The notes beneath the pieces are model-generated. The model worked only from the letters and a program-made list of their open reading frames with translations. It made no database searches and was not told where the DNA came from. Positions 25,874 through 37,223 of a stretch of 64,000 nucleotides of DNA are shown here, in pieces; position 1 is the first letter of the stretch; every line of letters starts with the position of its first letter. The position numbers and the translations under genes are program-made. The DNA is from JAHQVI01 sp963727575 (GTDB lineage Bacteria; Pseudomonadota; Alphaproteobacteria; Rhizobiales; Rhodomicrobiaceae), in assembly GCA_963727575.1 (NCBI GenBank), contig CAVSIA010000017.1:248001-312000 (forward strand), in the 5' to 3' direction.

Positions 25874-26746
25874 TTGACCGGCTATCAGAAGACGATCTCC
25901 GAACTGGTTCAGGAGCGTTTTGAGACACTGACGCGCGCGGAGCGCCAGCTCGCCAACTCCCTGCTCGAACATTATCCGGTGTCGGGCCTGGCCAGCATCA
26001 CCACGGTGGCCAAGAAGGCGGCCGTCTCCACGCCGACCGTCGCGCGAATGGTGCAGAAGCTAGGTTTTAAAGGGTTTTCCCAGTTTCAGGCGGCCCTGCG
26101 CACCGAGGTCGAGGCCAAGATTTCAAATCCGATCGTGAAGCACAATCTGTGGGCCGAGAACGCACCGGGCACGCATATCCTCAACCGCTTCGCCGATTCG
26201 GTGGTGCAGAACCTGCATCAGACACTCGCCCAGCTCGACCCGGACAAGTTCGACAGGGTCTGCACGGTCCTGGCCGATCCGAGCCGCTCGGTGCTGATTA
26301 CCGGCGGGCGGATCACGCGGACGCTCGCGGAATACTTCTTTTGCCTGATGCAGATGGTCCGGCCGCGCATCGCGCTCGTCCCGTCGGGCACCAGCACATG
26401 GCCGGACTACCTGCTCGACGTCAAAGCGGGCGATGTCCTGGTGATGTTCGACATCCGGCGCTACGAGAACCACATCCTCAAGCTTGCCGAGCTGGCGGCG
26501 GAGAAGGAGCTCGAGGTGGTTCTGTTCACCGATCAATGGGGCTCGCCGATCGCGCAATACGCCAGTCATCGGTTCAACTGCCGGATCGAGGCGCCCTCGG
26601 CCTGGGATTCGCTCGCCTCGATCATGGTCATTCTGGAGACCATCGTCGCGCAGATCCAGGCGGCGACCTGGAAGAATACCCATGACCGCATGACCGATCT
26701 GGAAACCATCTTCGACCGGACGGGGTTGTTCCGGAAGTTCAAATAA
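25874..26746 (+). CDS. MurR/RpiR family transcriptional regulator
   Basis: This is a ~290-residue protein with an N-terminal helix-turn-helix (SITTVAKKAAVSTPTVARMVQKLGFKGFSQFQ) and a C-terminal SIS-like domain (SVLITGGRITRTLAEYFF, GDVLVMFDIRRYENHILKLAELA). RpiR proteins sense phosphosugars or other small metabolites. TTG 25874 is preferred because GGGAGG lies 8 bases upstream; another TTG at 25814 would add 20 residues. It is divergent from the amidohydrolase-TRAP operon and is its likely regulator. Confidence 0.85.
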   Translation: MTGYQKTISELVQERFETLTRAERQLANSLLEHYPVSGLASITTVAKKAAVSTPTVARMVQKLGFKGFSQFQAALRTEVEAKISNPIVKHNLWAENAPGTHILNRFADSVVQNLHQTLAQLDPDKFDRVCTVLADPSRSVLITGGRITRTLAEYFFCLMQMVRPRIALVPSGTSTWPDYLLDVKAGDVLVMFDIRRYENHILKLAELAAEKELEVVLFTDQWGSPIAQYASHRFNCRIEAPSAWDSLASIMVILETIVAQIQAATWKNTHDRMTDLETIFDRTGLFRKFK

Positions 26747-26762
26747 CGACGAGCTTCTCGAT

Positions 26763-26862
26763 GTCGCCCCGGCCTTGAGCCGGGGCCTACCGGCCTCGCG
26801 CAATGCGACTGCATTTGCGGACCCTGCGAGTGGATCCCGGCTCAAGGGCCGGGATGACGGAA
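26763..26862. repeat. Palindromic repeats after the RpiR gene
   Basis: CCCCGGCCTTGAGCCGGGG and, 60 bases later, ATCCCGGCTCAAGGGCCGGGAT form two hairpins ending in GATGACGG. They resemble the REP doublets at 20296 and 21818 in layout but use a different stem. They lie between two convergent genes and may also terminate transcription. Confidence 0.6.
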
Positions 26863-26885
26863 ACCCTACTCAATAGAAACCCCGA

Positions 26886-28001
26886 CTAAAGCTTCACCGC
26901 ATGATTGTCCCAATGCCAGTCGGTCTCCGCGAGCGCCGTCACCGTGCCGGGCGCGACGCTGTCGACGACCTGGCCGTAGCCGGTGGTCAACAGGAATTCG
27001 CCGGATGCCCCGCCCTTTGCCACGCCCGACACATCGGCGAGATTGCGGCTGCCGAGGATGCGGCCCGTTGCGACCTCGATGAAGATGGCGACGCTGCCGC
27101 GCGATGACGTGACCGCCGCGATTTCCCCCGGCCCATCCATCGCGACCGAGCTGATATAGCCGCGCAGACCCGGCACGACGGCACGGTCGAGGGCGACGAT
27201 CGACAGCTTTTCCCCGCGGCGATGACGCAGCACCAGCGGCGGGATCGTCCCGTCCCGAACCTCGCACTGGCAGCCGATAACGACGCGGTCGTCCGCGCCG
27301 CGATCCAGATGCCGCAGGGAAATGGTCTGCAGATCCTTGGGCAAGACGTGCTTCTCGACGAGATCGCCGTGACGCAGGTCGACATAGGTGAGCGACGGAT
27401 CCATTGCCGCCAGATCGAGCGGTTCGCGCCCGGTGCCGAATTCGGGATGGGTGGCAAGGCCGCCATTGGCGATGACCAGTGTGCGCCCGTCGCCGAGCAG
27501 CGCGATGTCATGCGGGTCGATGCCGAAGGCGGGAAATTCGCCGATGCGCTTGAAGCCGCCGGTCGCGTCGTAGATGCCGATCCGCCCCTGGCCCGCTTCG
27601 AAATCGTTCTCGGTGGCGAACAGCAGGCGGCCGTCCGGCGAGAAGATGCCGTGACCGTAGAAATGCCGGTCGAGCGGGGTGGTGAAGCGGACGGGTGGCG
27701 CGGAGCGGTCCGCGGAGAAGGCGACGGCGAAATTGCCGGGACGGCGGGCGAAGGCGACGCAGCGTCTCGTCACCGGACAGACGGTGACGTCATGGCCGCG
27801 CGCAGGAAGACTGACGGCATTGACGTCGCGGCCGGCTTCGTCGAAGATCGCCGCCGAATATTCGTCGCCCGCGCCCTTGCGTGCGGCGGCATAAAGGGCG
27901 GCCGCCTCATGCGTCGCGGCTCGCGCACTGGTCAGGCCCGCGCCGGCGAAGCACAGCGCTCCCGCCAGAAAGGCGCGTCGGTCAATCTCCGTCTGATGCA
28001 T
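26886..28001 (-). CDS. DUF1513 domain-containing protein (beta-propeller-like, exported)
   Basis: This is a 371-residue protein with a Tat-type leader (IDRRAFLAGALCFAGAG). Repeated blade-like segments such as GHGIFSPDGRLLFATEN and DPHDIALLGDGRTLVIANGG suggest a beta-propeller. DUF1513 genes are found at the end of imelysin clusters and are thought to take part in iron handling; the biochemistry is unknown. The start overlaps the imelysin gene by 20 bases, so it is the last gene of this operon. Confidence 0.85.
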   Translation of the reverse strand: MHQTEIDRRAFLAGALCFAGAGLTSARAATHEAAALYAAARKGAGDEYSAAIFDEAGRDVNAVSLPARGHDVTVCPVTRRCVAFARRPGNFAVAFSADRSAPPVRFTTPLDRHFYGHGIFSPDGRLLFATENDFEAGQGRIGIYDATGGFKRIGEFPAFGIDPHDIALLGDGRTLVIANGGLATHPEFGTGREPLDLAAMDPSLTYVDLRHGDLVEKHVLPKDLQTISLRHLDRGADDRVVIGCQCEVRDGTIPPLVLRHRRGEKLSIVALDRAVVPGLRGYISSVAMDGPGEIAAVTSSRGSVAIFIEVATGRILGSRNLADVSGVAKGGASGEFLLTTGYGQVVDSVAPGTVTALAETDWHWDNHAVKL

Positions 28002-29100
28002 TGAAACCTACCGGCATGTTGGTGAGTTGTCCGGCCGCCCGCGCCAGGGCGGTGCCCGCGCTTTTCAGCGGGAAGCCGAGCGCGACGGCCTCGCTTCGCC
28101 GCGGCGATGCCCCGAAGATATCGGGGACGGCGGCGAGATCCTGCGCGCGTTTCTCCGCGCCTTCCAATTCAAAGAGAGCCTGCCTGACGTCCCCCGCTGA
28201 CTGGGGATCGCCCTTGGCTTCAGCGGCGCGGATCATCTCATCGGCAAGGCCGGTGTCGGCAAGCATGGCGCGCAGGCCCGCAATCCGCGCGGCGATGAAC
28301 ACCATGGTCGACCCGCTTTCGTCGAACGGGCCGGGCGTCACGCGCCGGCTGGCGTCGACGCCGAGCGGACGCGCCAGCTCGATGTCGCGAACCCGCTCCA
28401 CCCCTTCGAGAACGGCCTTCACCAGCGCATAGGTGGTCTCGCGCGCGCTGAGATAGGCGCTGTTGTCCGGCCCCGGCCCCAGCCAGAGCCGGCCGAACGC
28501 ACCGTCCGCCGTCCATGCGGAGGCAGCTTCGCCCGCGAGCATCTTCAGATTGGCGGCGATCGCTTTGGCATAGCGGCAGGCGAAGTCCGAGGCGCCGCCG
28601 GCGGCGAGCGGCGGTTTGGGATCGCCGGTGTAAAGCAGGTGCTCAAAGGCGGTGAGGCCCTGAACGGCGATGCTCTTCGCCGCAAGCGCGGCCGGATCGG
28701 CATAATCGGACGGGTGCTTGCGAAGCGCGGCGAACACCTGGCGGCGGCCGATGCCCTTGCGGTCCGGCCAGTACCAGATGCGCTCGTAGCGGTTTTCGGC
28801 GCGGATTGCGCCGAAGGTGATCTGCGCGCTCCTTCCCCAGGCGCGCAGCGAAGCGGTGAATGCGCTGTGAAGCGCCTTCAGGGCAGCGTCGCCAGGGTGG
28901 CCGCAATAGTCGGATGTGGACTGCTCCAGCTTTCCGAACGCCTCGGCGAGCTGCCGATAGGACGGCGCGATGTGGCGCTCGAGAGCCTGCCGCGCGACTT
29001 TGCCGTGGTCGATGTCCGCGCTCTGAGCCGCAATGGCACGGGGCTGCGGCGCGGCGATGAGCGCCAGAAGCAGGACGGCGAGAGTTGGAAGATGCCGCAT
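27982..29100 (-). CDS. Imelysin family protein (second copy)
   Basis: This is a 372-residue exported helical protein with a signal peptide (MRHLPTLAVLLLALIAAPQPRAIA). Imelysin-type segments include WGRSAQITFGAI, WYWPDRKGIGRRQV and GLTAFEHLLYTGDP. The family binds iron or haem in the periplasm or envelope; the GxHxxE motif is altered here (GLTAFEHLL). It lies 9 bases after the di-heme oxidoreductase stop. Confidence 0.85.
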   Translation of the reverse strand: MRHLPTLAVLLLALIAAPQPRAIAAQSADIDHGKVARQALERHIAPSYRQLAEAFGKLEQSTSDYCGHPGDAALKALHSAFTASLRAWGRSAQITFGAIRAENRYERIWYWPDRKGIGRRQVFAALRKHPSDYADPAALAAKSIAVQGLTAFEHLLYTGDPKPPLAAGGASDFACRYAKAIAANLKMLAGEAASAWTADGAFGRLWLGPGPDNSAYLSARETTYALVKAVLEGVERVRDIELARPLGVDASRRVTPGPFDESGSTMVFIAARIAGLRAMLADTGLADEMIRAAEAKGDPQSAGDVRQALFELEGAEKRAQDLAAVPDIFGASPRRSEAVALGFPLKSAGTALARAAGQLTNMPVGFNASDGD

Positions 29101-29109
29101 ATATGAGCC

Positions 29110-30711
<1,602 letters not shown>

Positions 30712-30777
30712 CTCAATAGCTCTTTGCGGATGGGGCAGGGCGCCGCACGAGCGCCCAGCCGATTATCCTCATGGGCC

Positions 30778-32070
30778 TCAGCCCTTGGAAGCGCTGGGGA
30801 CGCTTGCCGGATTGTCGAGGCTGTCGGAGCCTTCGAACTGTATGGCCTCGACCCTCAGCGCGGCGACGGCGCGTTCGATCGCTTTCGTCTGGTCCAGCAA
30901 AGGTCGATCGCGGCCTGCACGACGGCGTTACCCTCGTCATTTCCATCGCCGATCATCTGGTCATAGGCTTCGACCGTTTCGGCGCGCTGTTTGAGCGCAG
31001 TGAACGCCGCGAAGGTTGCCTCAAGCTTTGCACGCAAGGCGGCGTCCGCGTCCGGCGCACCGGCCTTGACCAGATCGGAAATGCTCGGCCCGGAGACCGT
31101 CGTGCCGTCGGGACGCGTATAGCTGGCGAAATAGACGTTCCGCATGCCGACGACATCGTAATAATGCGAGTTGTGGGTGTTGTCGGAGAAGCAGTCATGC
31201 TCCTCCTCCGGATCGTGCAGCAACAGGCCGAGCTTCATCCGCTCGCCGGCCAGCTCGCCATAGGAGAGCGAACCGAGCCCGGTGAAGATCGCCACGATAC
31301 CGGCCTTCTCGTCGGACAGTAGCGTCTGCCGCGCCGCGCCGCCGTCTTTCCACTGGTCCGACCATCCAGCTCAGATCGTCGATCAGCAGCCCGGTTGCGG
31401 CGCGCAGATAGTCGCCGCGCCGGTCGCAGTGGCCGCCCGTGCAGTTGGCCGTATCGAAATCCGTCGCCGGACGATTGCCGCTGCCGGCCTCGGTGCCGTT
31501 CAGGTCCTGGCCCCAGAGCAGGAATTCGATAACGTGATAGCCGGTCGCGACGTTCGCTTCGATCTTGCCGGCCTCATGCAGCGTCTGCGAAATCAGCTCC
31601 TTGGTGATCTTGGACGCATCCACCTGCTTGCCGGCGATGGTCAGCGTCTCATTGGCGATGACGTTGGCGGTGTAGAGCTCGTTCTCGGCGGATTCGGTGC
31701 CATAGGCGGGGTCCACATAGTCGATCAGGCCCTCGTCGAGCGGCCAGGAGTTCACCTTGCCCTCCCAGTCGTCGACGATGGTGTTGCCGAAGCGGAACAC
31801 TTCCGTCTGCTGATAGGGCACGCGGGCGGCGATCCAGGCCTTCCGCGCCGCGGCGAGGGTCTCGCCGGTTGGATGTGCGAGCAGGGCGTCGACCTGCGTC
31901 TTCAGGGTTTCCGCGGTGCTCAGGGCGTCCTGATAGCCGGCGAGCGCGATGGCGGCATAGGTTTTGAGGACATCGGACGGTTTCACCTCGGCGGCCGCCG
32001 ACGACAGGATCAGCATGGACGTTGCGCCGGCGGCAGCGACCGTCCGGCAAAATCGGTTGAACCGCAGCAT
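30778..32070 (-). CDS. Imelysin family protein IrpA-like (two frameshifts)
   Basis: The first gene of the iron operon starts at ATG 32070 after GGAG, with a signal peptide (TVAAAGATSMLILSSAAA). The imelysin motif GxHxxE is intact in GYHVIEFLLWGQD. An extra base near 31358 moves the frame to FTGLGSLSYGELAGERM, and a missing base near 30900 leads to the last ~40 residues, ending at 30778. The joined protein is ~430 residues, normal for IrpA. One insertion and one deletion in an otherwise conserved gene suggest consensus errors. Confidence 0.85.
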
Positions 32071-32226
32071 TCGAGGTCTCCGTGTTCCCATAAACAGTCG
32101 ATCAAGAGGCGCCGGCACGCGGCAGGGGTTCCACGCACCGACGCTGCGATCATTTCGATAGTTGAGTAAAACAGTCAAGATTAAAAGCGGCGGGTGGACG
32201 AATATTTCGCTTAAAAAACAAAGATG

Positions 32227-32241
32227 TTAGAATTATTCTAG
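32227..32241. promoter_or_regulatory. Iron control element (Irr-box-like palindrome)
   Basis: TTAGAA-tta-TTCTAG matches the ICE motif (TTTAGAA-N3-TTCTAAA) bound by Irr in Rhizobiales in 12 of 14 arm positions. It lies 157 bases before the imelysin start. Irr can activate or repress, so the direction of control cannot be told. Confidence 0.65.
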
Positions 32242-32441
32242 GTCTAAGGAGCGCGGCATCTGGTCGACGCAAAGGTGCCGCCGCCGGCCGATAGTCCCCT
32301 AACAGCCAGAATTCATTTACGTTTTCGCTCGCCCCCGTTGCGGCAGGCGCACTTTCGTGCGGCATGCAATCTCGGCGTGCGGCCCGCCGGAACGCCCCCA
32401 TGACTTTCCCGCATCATCTGGCGTCGTGATCCTCCGGCCCC

Positions 32442-32466
32442 GGAACCGGCGGGCACAGACGGCGTT
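32442..32466 (+). promoter_or_regulatory. EcfG-type general stress promoter
   Basis: GGAAC (32442-32446), 16 bases, then CGTT (32463-32466) fits the alphaproteobacterial sigma-EcfG consensus GGAAC-N16/17-CGTT exactly. The start codon of the downstream membrane protein is 78 bases away. Confidence 0.65.
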
Positions 32467-32543
32467 ACTGCTTCGTGTTCATCGGGGGCTGGGCCGCGAG
32501 GGTGCCATCCTGCCAACGTTCTTAAGCTTTGAGGAGGAAGACT

Positions 32544-33529
32544 ATGGCGTCAGTCATTGAAGCCGGACCCGACGCGGTCGCGGCTGTGATAGAAAAGCCG
32601 ACAAGCTACGTCGACTGGGGAGGCGTCTTTGCCGGCGTCATCGTCGCCCTGGCCATGTCATGGCTGCTGCTGACATTCGGCTCGGCGATCGGCCTGATCT
32701 CGATTTCCCCCTACACCTTAACGAGCACCACCGGCACGACGCTGACCATCGCCGCAGCGGTGTGGTTCGCGCTGACGCAAATCTACGCGCTCGGGGTCGG
32801 CGCCTATATCGCGGCCCGGCTCCGTCCGCGGGCGGAAGGCCCGGGCGGCGACGAGTTGACATTCCGGGACGGCGTCAGCGGCCTTAGCGTGTGGGCGCTT
32901 TCGATCGTGCTCGGCCTGTTCATTGCCGGCGTCGCGACGCTGTCCGCCACAAGGACCGGTGCGGAAGCTGCAAGCGCCGCCGCAACCGCCGCCGCGCCGA
33001 AAGCCGTCAATCCCGATTACCTCGTCGACGTCCTGTTCCGCCCGGCCAATGCCGGCGTTGCCCAGACTCAGTCGGATCAGGCCGCGCAGCCGCCGGCCCA
33101 GTCAGCGCAGAACGATACGTCCCCGGCGACAGCCAATCCCTCGACCGCCGCGCCCGAGCAAACCGCCGCGCCCGCGAGCCCGCCGGCCGGCGCCTCGGTT
33201 GCAACCGTCGACGAGGACACCCGCGGGATCGTCAACCGCATCATCGCCCGCTCGCTCGCCGCAAGGCAGCCTGCAGCCGAACGACAAGACTTATCTCGCG
33301 CCAGCTCATTTCAGCTCGGACCGGGCTCAATCAGCAGCAGGCGGAGCAGCGGATCGAACAGACCATCGACCAGGCGAAACAAACCGCGCTCGAGGCCGCC
33401 GATACTGCGCGAAAGGCGACGTCTCTTATCGGCTTCTGGATCGCGTTCATCATGCTGGCCGCGGGCATGGCCTGCTGGTGGGCGGGCACTCTCGGCGGAC
33501 ATCATCGCGACGAGGGGACTTGGTACTAG
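32544..33529 (+). CDS. PhnA-like membrane protein (two frameshifts)
   Basis: ATG 32544 follows AGGAGGA. N-terminal membrane segments (VDWGGVFAGVIVALAMSWLLLTFGSAIGL; WFALTQIYALGVGAYIAARL; WALSIVLGLFIAGVATLSA) are followed by a long Pro/Ala/Gln linker. After extra bases near 33263 and 33301 come an Arg/Gln-rich helix (RTGLNQQQAEQRIEQTIDQ) and a last membrane segment (LIGFWIAFIMLAAGMACWWAG). It resembles rhizobial proteins annotated PhnA-like, whose function is unknown. The EcfG-type promoter suggests induction by general stress. Confidence 0.7.
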
Positions 33530-33571
33530 TAGCTTGATTTCCGATCAACCAAAGTCTTAGGGGATATGACA

Positions 33572-33731
33572 ATGCCTGTTTCAACATTGCTTCTGGTCAT
33601 TCTGATTCTTCTTCTCGTCGGCGCCGTACCGGCCTGGCCACACAGCCGGAGCTTGGGGCTACGGACCCTCGGGCATCCTCGGCGTCGTGCTCGTGGTTCT
33701 GCTGGTGCTGGTGGTGATGGGCCGCGTCTGA
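33572..33731 (+). CDS. DUF3309 small membrane protein (one frameshift)
   Basis: Joined across an extra T at 33653-33654, the sequence gives MPVSTLLLVILILLLVGAVPAWPHSRS, then WGYGPSG, then ILGVVLVVLLVLVVMGRV, a ~52-residue DUF3309 protein with two membrane segments. AGGGGA lies 7 bases before ATG 33572; ATG 33566 is an alternative. It follows the PhnA-like gene by 42 bases and probably shares its stress promoter. Function unknown. Confidence 0.7.
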
Positions 33732-33761
33732 CGTCGCCGGCCCACGCCGCAACGGCAAAAC

Positions 33762-33796
33762 AAAGGGCCGCCCCGCACATTGCAGGGCGGCCCTTT
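33762..33796. terminator. Bidirectional terminator
   Basis: AAAGGGCCGCCC and GGGCGGCCCTTT form a perfect 12-bp stem with an 11-base loop, with A- and T-ends on each side. It serves the convergent DUF3309 and acyl-CoA ligase genes. Confidence 0.85.
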
Positions 33797-33818
33797 GCAT
33801 ATTCGGCGTCAGGCGCCG

Positions 33819-35474
33819 CTACTCGCTCGCCGCCGTCACGCCGCTCGGTGCGTCCCGGCCTTCGTAGAGATCGTGGAAATTTTCGCGGATCTGGCGTTTC
33901 AGCACCTTGCCGGTCGCCGTATGCGGGAGCTGGTCGACGAACACAACGTCGTCCGGCAGCCACCATTTCACCACCCGCTCGCCGAGGAAGCGTAGAACGT
34001 CCTCTTTGGTCGAGGTCGCGCCGTCCTTCAGCACCACGACCAGCAGCGGACGCTCGGCCCATTGCGGATGCGGCAGGCCGACCACGGCGCATTCGGCGAT
34101 GTCCGGATGGCTCATGGTGACGTTCTCCACGTCCACCGAGCTGATCCATTCGCCGCCCGATTTGATGATGTCCTTGGCGCGATCGACGATGTTGAGGAAG
34201 CCCAGCTCGTCGATGGTGGCGATGTCGCCGGTGTCGAACCAGCCGTCGCGCCAGGCGGAATGCTCGCTCTCCTTGTAATAGCCGCTCGCGATCCAGGGGC
34301 CGCGGACCAGCAGGCGCCCGGACGTCTTGCCGTCATGGGGCAGGGGCTTGCCGTCGGGATCCGCGATGCGCATCTGCACGCCATAGACCGCACGGCCTTG
34401 CTTGGCCTGCAGATTGTAGCGCTCCTCCAGCGGCAGGCTGTCCGTATAGCGGCTGGGCGAGTTCGTCGTGCCGAGCGGCGACATCTCCGTCATGCCCCAG
34501 GCGTGAACGACGAACACGCCGTGCTTTTCCTCGAAGGCCTTGCTCATCGCCAGCGGCGCCGCCGAACCGCCGATCACGGCGCGCTTCGCCGACGTCATCG
34601 TCAGGTTCTCTTTTTCGCAGTAGTTGAGCAGATTGAGCCAGACGGTCGGCACGCCGAGCAGCAGGTCGACACGCTCGCCGTCGATCAGCTCGTAGAGCGA
34701 CTTGCCGTCGAGACCGGGGCCGGGCAGCACCAGCTTGGCCCCGCCCATCGCCGCCGAGTACGGAATGCCCCAGGCGTTGACGTGGAACATCGGCACGACC
34801 GGCAGGATCGAATTCTGCGAGGAGATGCCGAGCGCCGCCGGAGTGCAGGCGGAGAGCGCGTGCAGCACCGTCGAGCGGTGGCTGTAGAGCACGCCCTTCG
34901 GATTGCCCGTCGTTCCCGAGGTGTAGCACATCGAGGCGGCGGTGTTCTCCTCCAGGTCGGGCCATTCGAACTGGTCCGGCTGGTCCTCGATCAGCTCCTC
35001 ATAGGAGATCGCCGGCAGTGGACATTCCGGCATCGCGTCCTTGGGCGCCAGGACGACAATGTGCTTCAGATGCGGGAGCTTGGAATGAACGGCTTGGAGC
35101 AGCGGCAGGAAGGTCGGGTCGATGAAGATGGCGACGTCTTCTGCGTGATTGACGATGTAGATCAGCTGCTCCGGATGGAGGCGTGGATTGAGCGTGTGCA
35201 GGATCGCGCCGATGCCGGAGACCGCGTAATAGGTCTCGAAATGGCGGTGATTGTTCCATGCGAGCGTGCCGATCCGGTCCTGAAAGCCGATACCCAGCTT
35301 GGTCTTCAGCGCGTTGGCGAGCTTGCGGCTGCGGCGGGCGGCATCGCGATAGGTATAGCGGTAGATACCACCCTCGGTGTTTCGGCTGACGATCTGGCTA
35401 TCGTGGTTGTATGTCTCGGCATGCCGCAGGATTGACGAAATCGTCAACGGAACGTTCATTATCATGCCGTCCAT
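33819..35474 (-). CDS. Fatty-acid/acyl-CoA ligase (AMP-binding)
   Basis: This is a 551-residue adenylate-forming enzyme with the AMP-binding motif YTSGTTGNPKGVLYSHR, AWGMTEMSPLGTTN, WFDTGDIATIDELG and the C-terminal TATGKVLKRQIRENF lysine region. It is close to the medium/long-chain acyl-CoA synthetases of alphaproteobacteria. ATG 35474 follows GGGAGGAAAAGC. It acts alone, divergent from the MFS gene. The substrate chain length cannot be read from sequence. Confidence 0.88.
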   Translation of the reverse strand: MDGMIMNVPLTISSILRHAETYNHDSQIVSRNTEGGIYRYTYRDAARRSRKLANALKTKLGIGFQDRIGTLAWNNHRHFETYYAVSGIGAILHTLNPRLHPEQLIYIVNHAEDVAIFIDPTFLPLLQAVHSKLPHLKHIVVLAPKDAMPECPLPAISYEELIEDQPDQFEWPDLEENTAASMCYTSGTTGNPKGVLYSHRSTVLHALSACTPAALGISSQNSILPVVPMFHVNAWGIPYSAAMGGAKLVLPGPGLDGKSLYELIDGERVDLLLGVPTVWLNLLNYCEKENLTMTSAKRAVIGGSAAPLAMSKAFEEKHGVFVVHAWGMTEMSPLGTTNSPSRYTDSLPLEERYNLQAKQGRAVYGVQMRIADPDGKPLPHDGKTSGRLLVRGPWIASGYYKESEHSAWRDGWFDTGDIATIDELGFLNIVDRAKDIIKSGGEWISSVDVENVTMSHPDIAECAVVGLPHPQWAERPLLVVVLKDGATSTKEDVLRFLGERVVKWWLPDDVVFVDQLPHTATGKVLKRQIRENFHDLYEGRDAPSGVTAASE

Positions 35475-35829
35475 GCTTTTCCTCCCAAAATTCCGCAGCG
35501 CGGCTTGTTCGCTTGTCGCTGCGTCACACACACTGTACGTCCGCCGCTTTCGGGCGAATTCGCGTTATTCGGACATAGGGTATTATGTTGCCCGCCGCGA
35601 GCAAAGAATTGAGTGAAAAATGCCCGGCGGCCATGGGACAGCCCGCGCTGGATGGCGCGGGAACGGGCCCGCCCGAAGCGCCGTCGCAATGGGACGCGAC
35701 TGGAATTGCCGCCCGAATAACCCCCGCTTCTCGGTTATTGACGATTGATCCTGCCGCGAAAATGGTGTGTGACGGACCAGTCGTTGCAACCCCGAAGACT
35801 CACGAAGCGCAAGCGAGGCAGAAGGCTCC
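35475..35829. other. Divergent intergenic region, acyl-CoA ligase / MFS
   Basis: These 355 bases hold the promoters of two divergent genes. Short AT-rich patches (around 35565-35590) could be promoter elements. I see no RNA gene, clear palindrome or ORF with a ribosome site. Confidence 0.4.
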
Positions 35830-37104
35830 ATGAGTGCCATCATCAAGCCGATCACAGCCCTGCTGATGAGCGCCGCGATCGTGCTCGCGGCCAACGGGCT
35901 GGAGGGCGTGCTGCTACCCGTGCGCGGCTCGATCGAGGGGTTCACGTCGATCGAGATCGGCCTGCTCGGCGCGGCCTATTTCGGCGGGCTGACGCTTGGC
36001 TGCGTCGTCGGCCCGCGCGTGATCAGCCGGGTGGGGCACATCCGCGCCTTCCTGGTCTTTGCCGCCGTCGCAACCGTCTCGCCGCTCCTAGAGGCGATGG
36101 AGCCCAACGCCGGACTGTGGTGGATCTTCCGCTGCCTGACCGGCATCTGCTTCGCCGGCATCATGAATGTCGTGGAGAGCTGGCTGACCAGTGTGGCTAC
36201 CAACGCCAATCGCGGCCGGATCATGAGCACCTACGCCATGATCAATTTCGCCTCGCTCACTGCGGGGCAGCAACTCCTCAATCTCGCCGATCCGGAGGAT
36301 TTCCGGCTGTTCTCGATGATCGCGGTGCTTTGCGCGCTGTCGACCGTGCCGCTGGCTCTGACGCTGTCCCGGTCGCCCACGCCGCCGCTGCGGCCGCGGC
36401 TGCGCATTGCGCAGATCTATCGGGTCTCGCCCGCGGCGGTGGCAGGCGCGCTCGGCGCGGGGTTGGCGAACGGTGCGTTCTGGTCGTTCAGCCCGGTCTA
36501 CGCGCGCGACAGCGGATTGCCGGCCGGGCTGATCGCGATGTTTCTCAGCCTGGCCGTGGTTGGCGGCGCGCTGGCGCAATATCCTGTCGGCCGGCTATCG
36601 GACAGCATTGACCGCCGCCGCGTCCTCGTGGCGATCTGCATCGGCGCCTGCATCACCGGCGTGCTTCTGTTTCTGTTTTCGGACGCCGCCCCGCCGGTCA
36701 AGTTGGCGCTTGCCGCCGCATTCGGCGTCTTCGCGCTGCCGGTCTACTGGGTATCGTTCGCTCACGCCAATGACCTGGCCGAGCCGGACGAGGCGGTCAA
36801 CGTCTCTTCCAACATCCTGATGCTGTTCAGCACCGGAGCGATATTCGGCCCGATCATTGCGGCCGTTCTCAAACAGCAATTCGGCCACGGCACGCTGTTT
36901 CTCTATACCGCGTTCATCCACCTGCTGATCAGCCTCGCCGTGTTGTACCGGATGACGCAGCGCGCCGCGCTGCCGCCCGAAGACCGCGTCGTCTACGACG
37001 ATCTGCCGGTCAGCACCACGCCGGCCGTCTTCGAGCTTGCGCTGCCGGAAGCGCATGGCGCGACGCCGGAGGCCCGCCCCGTCGAGGAGGAGAATGCCGG
37101 CTGA
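35830..37104 (+). CDS. MFS transporter
   Basis: This is a 424-residue protein with about twelve membrane segments. MFS signatures include GLTLGCVVGPRVISRVGHIRAF (loop 2-3), TGICFAGIMNVVESWL and VGRLSDSIDRRRVL (loop 8-9). The sequence resembles the YfkF/YcaD-type MFS group. The C-terminus is a soluble acidic tail. No substrate can be given; no drug-resistance or sugar partner genes lie nearby. Confidence 0.85.
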   Translation: MSAIIKPITALLMSAAIVLAANGLEGVLLPVRGSIEGFTSIEIGLLGAAYFGGLTLGCVVGPRVISRVGHIRAFLVFAAVATVSPLLEAMEPNAGLWWIFRCLTGICFAGIMNVVESWLTSVATNANRGRIMSTYAMINFASLTAGQQLLNLADPEDFRLFSMIAVLCALSTVPLALTLSRSPTPPLRPRLRIAQIYRVSPAAVAGALGAGLANGAFWSFSPVYARDSGLPAGLIAMFLSLAVVGGALAQYPVGRLSDSIDRRRVLVAICIGACITGVLLFLFSDAAPPVKLALAAAFGVFALPVYWVSFAHANDLAEPDEAVNVSSNILMLFSTGAIFGPIIAAVLKQQFGHGTLFLYTAFIHLLISLAVLYRMTQRAALPPEDRVVYDDLPVSTTPAVFELALPEAHGATPEARPVEEENAG

Positions 37105-37223
37105 CTGCGCAGGAGCAATGAAACAATCTCCGCTTCGGCGTGTTACGGAGCTGCCGATCGGTCATTGGTTCCGAAGTGTTAGCCGAGACGCGTTGCGCAT
37201 CGCTCAATTGAAAGGGGGAGACA

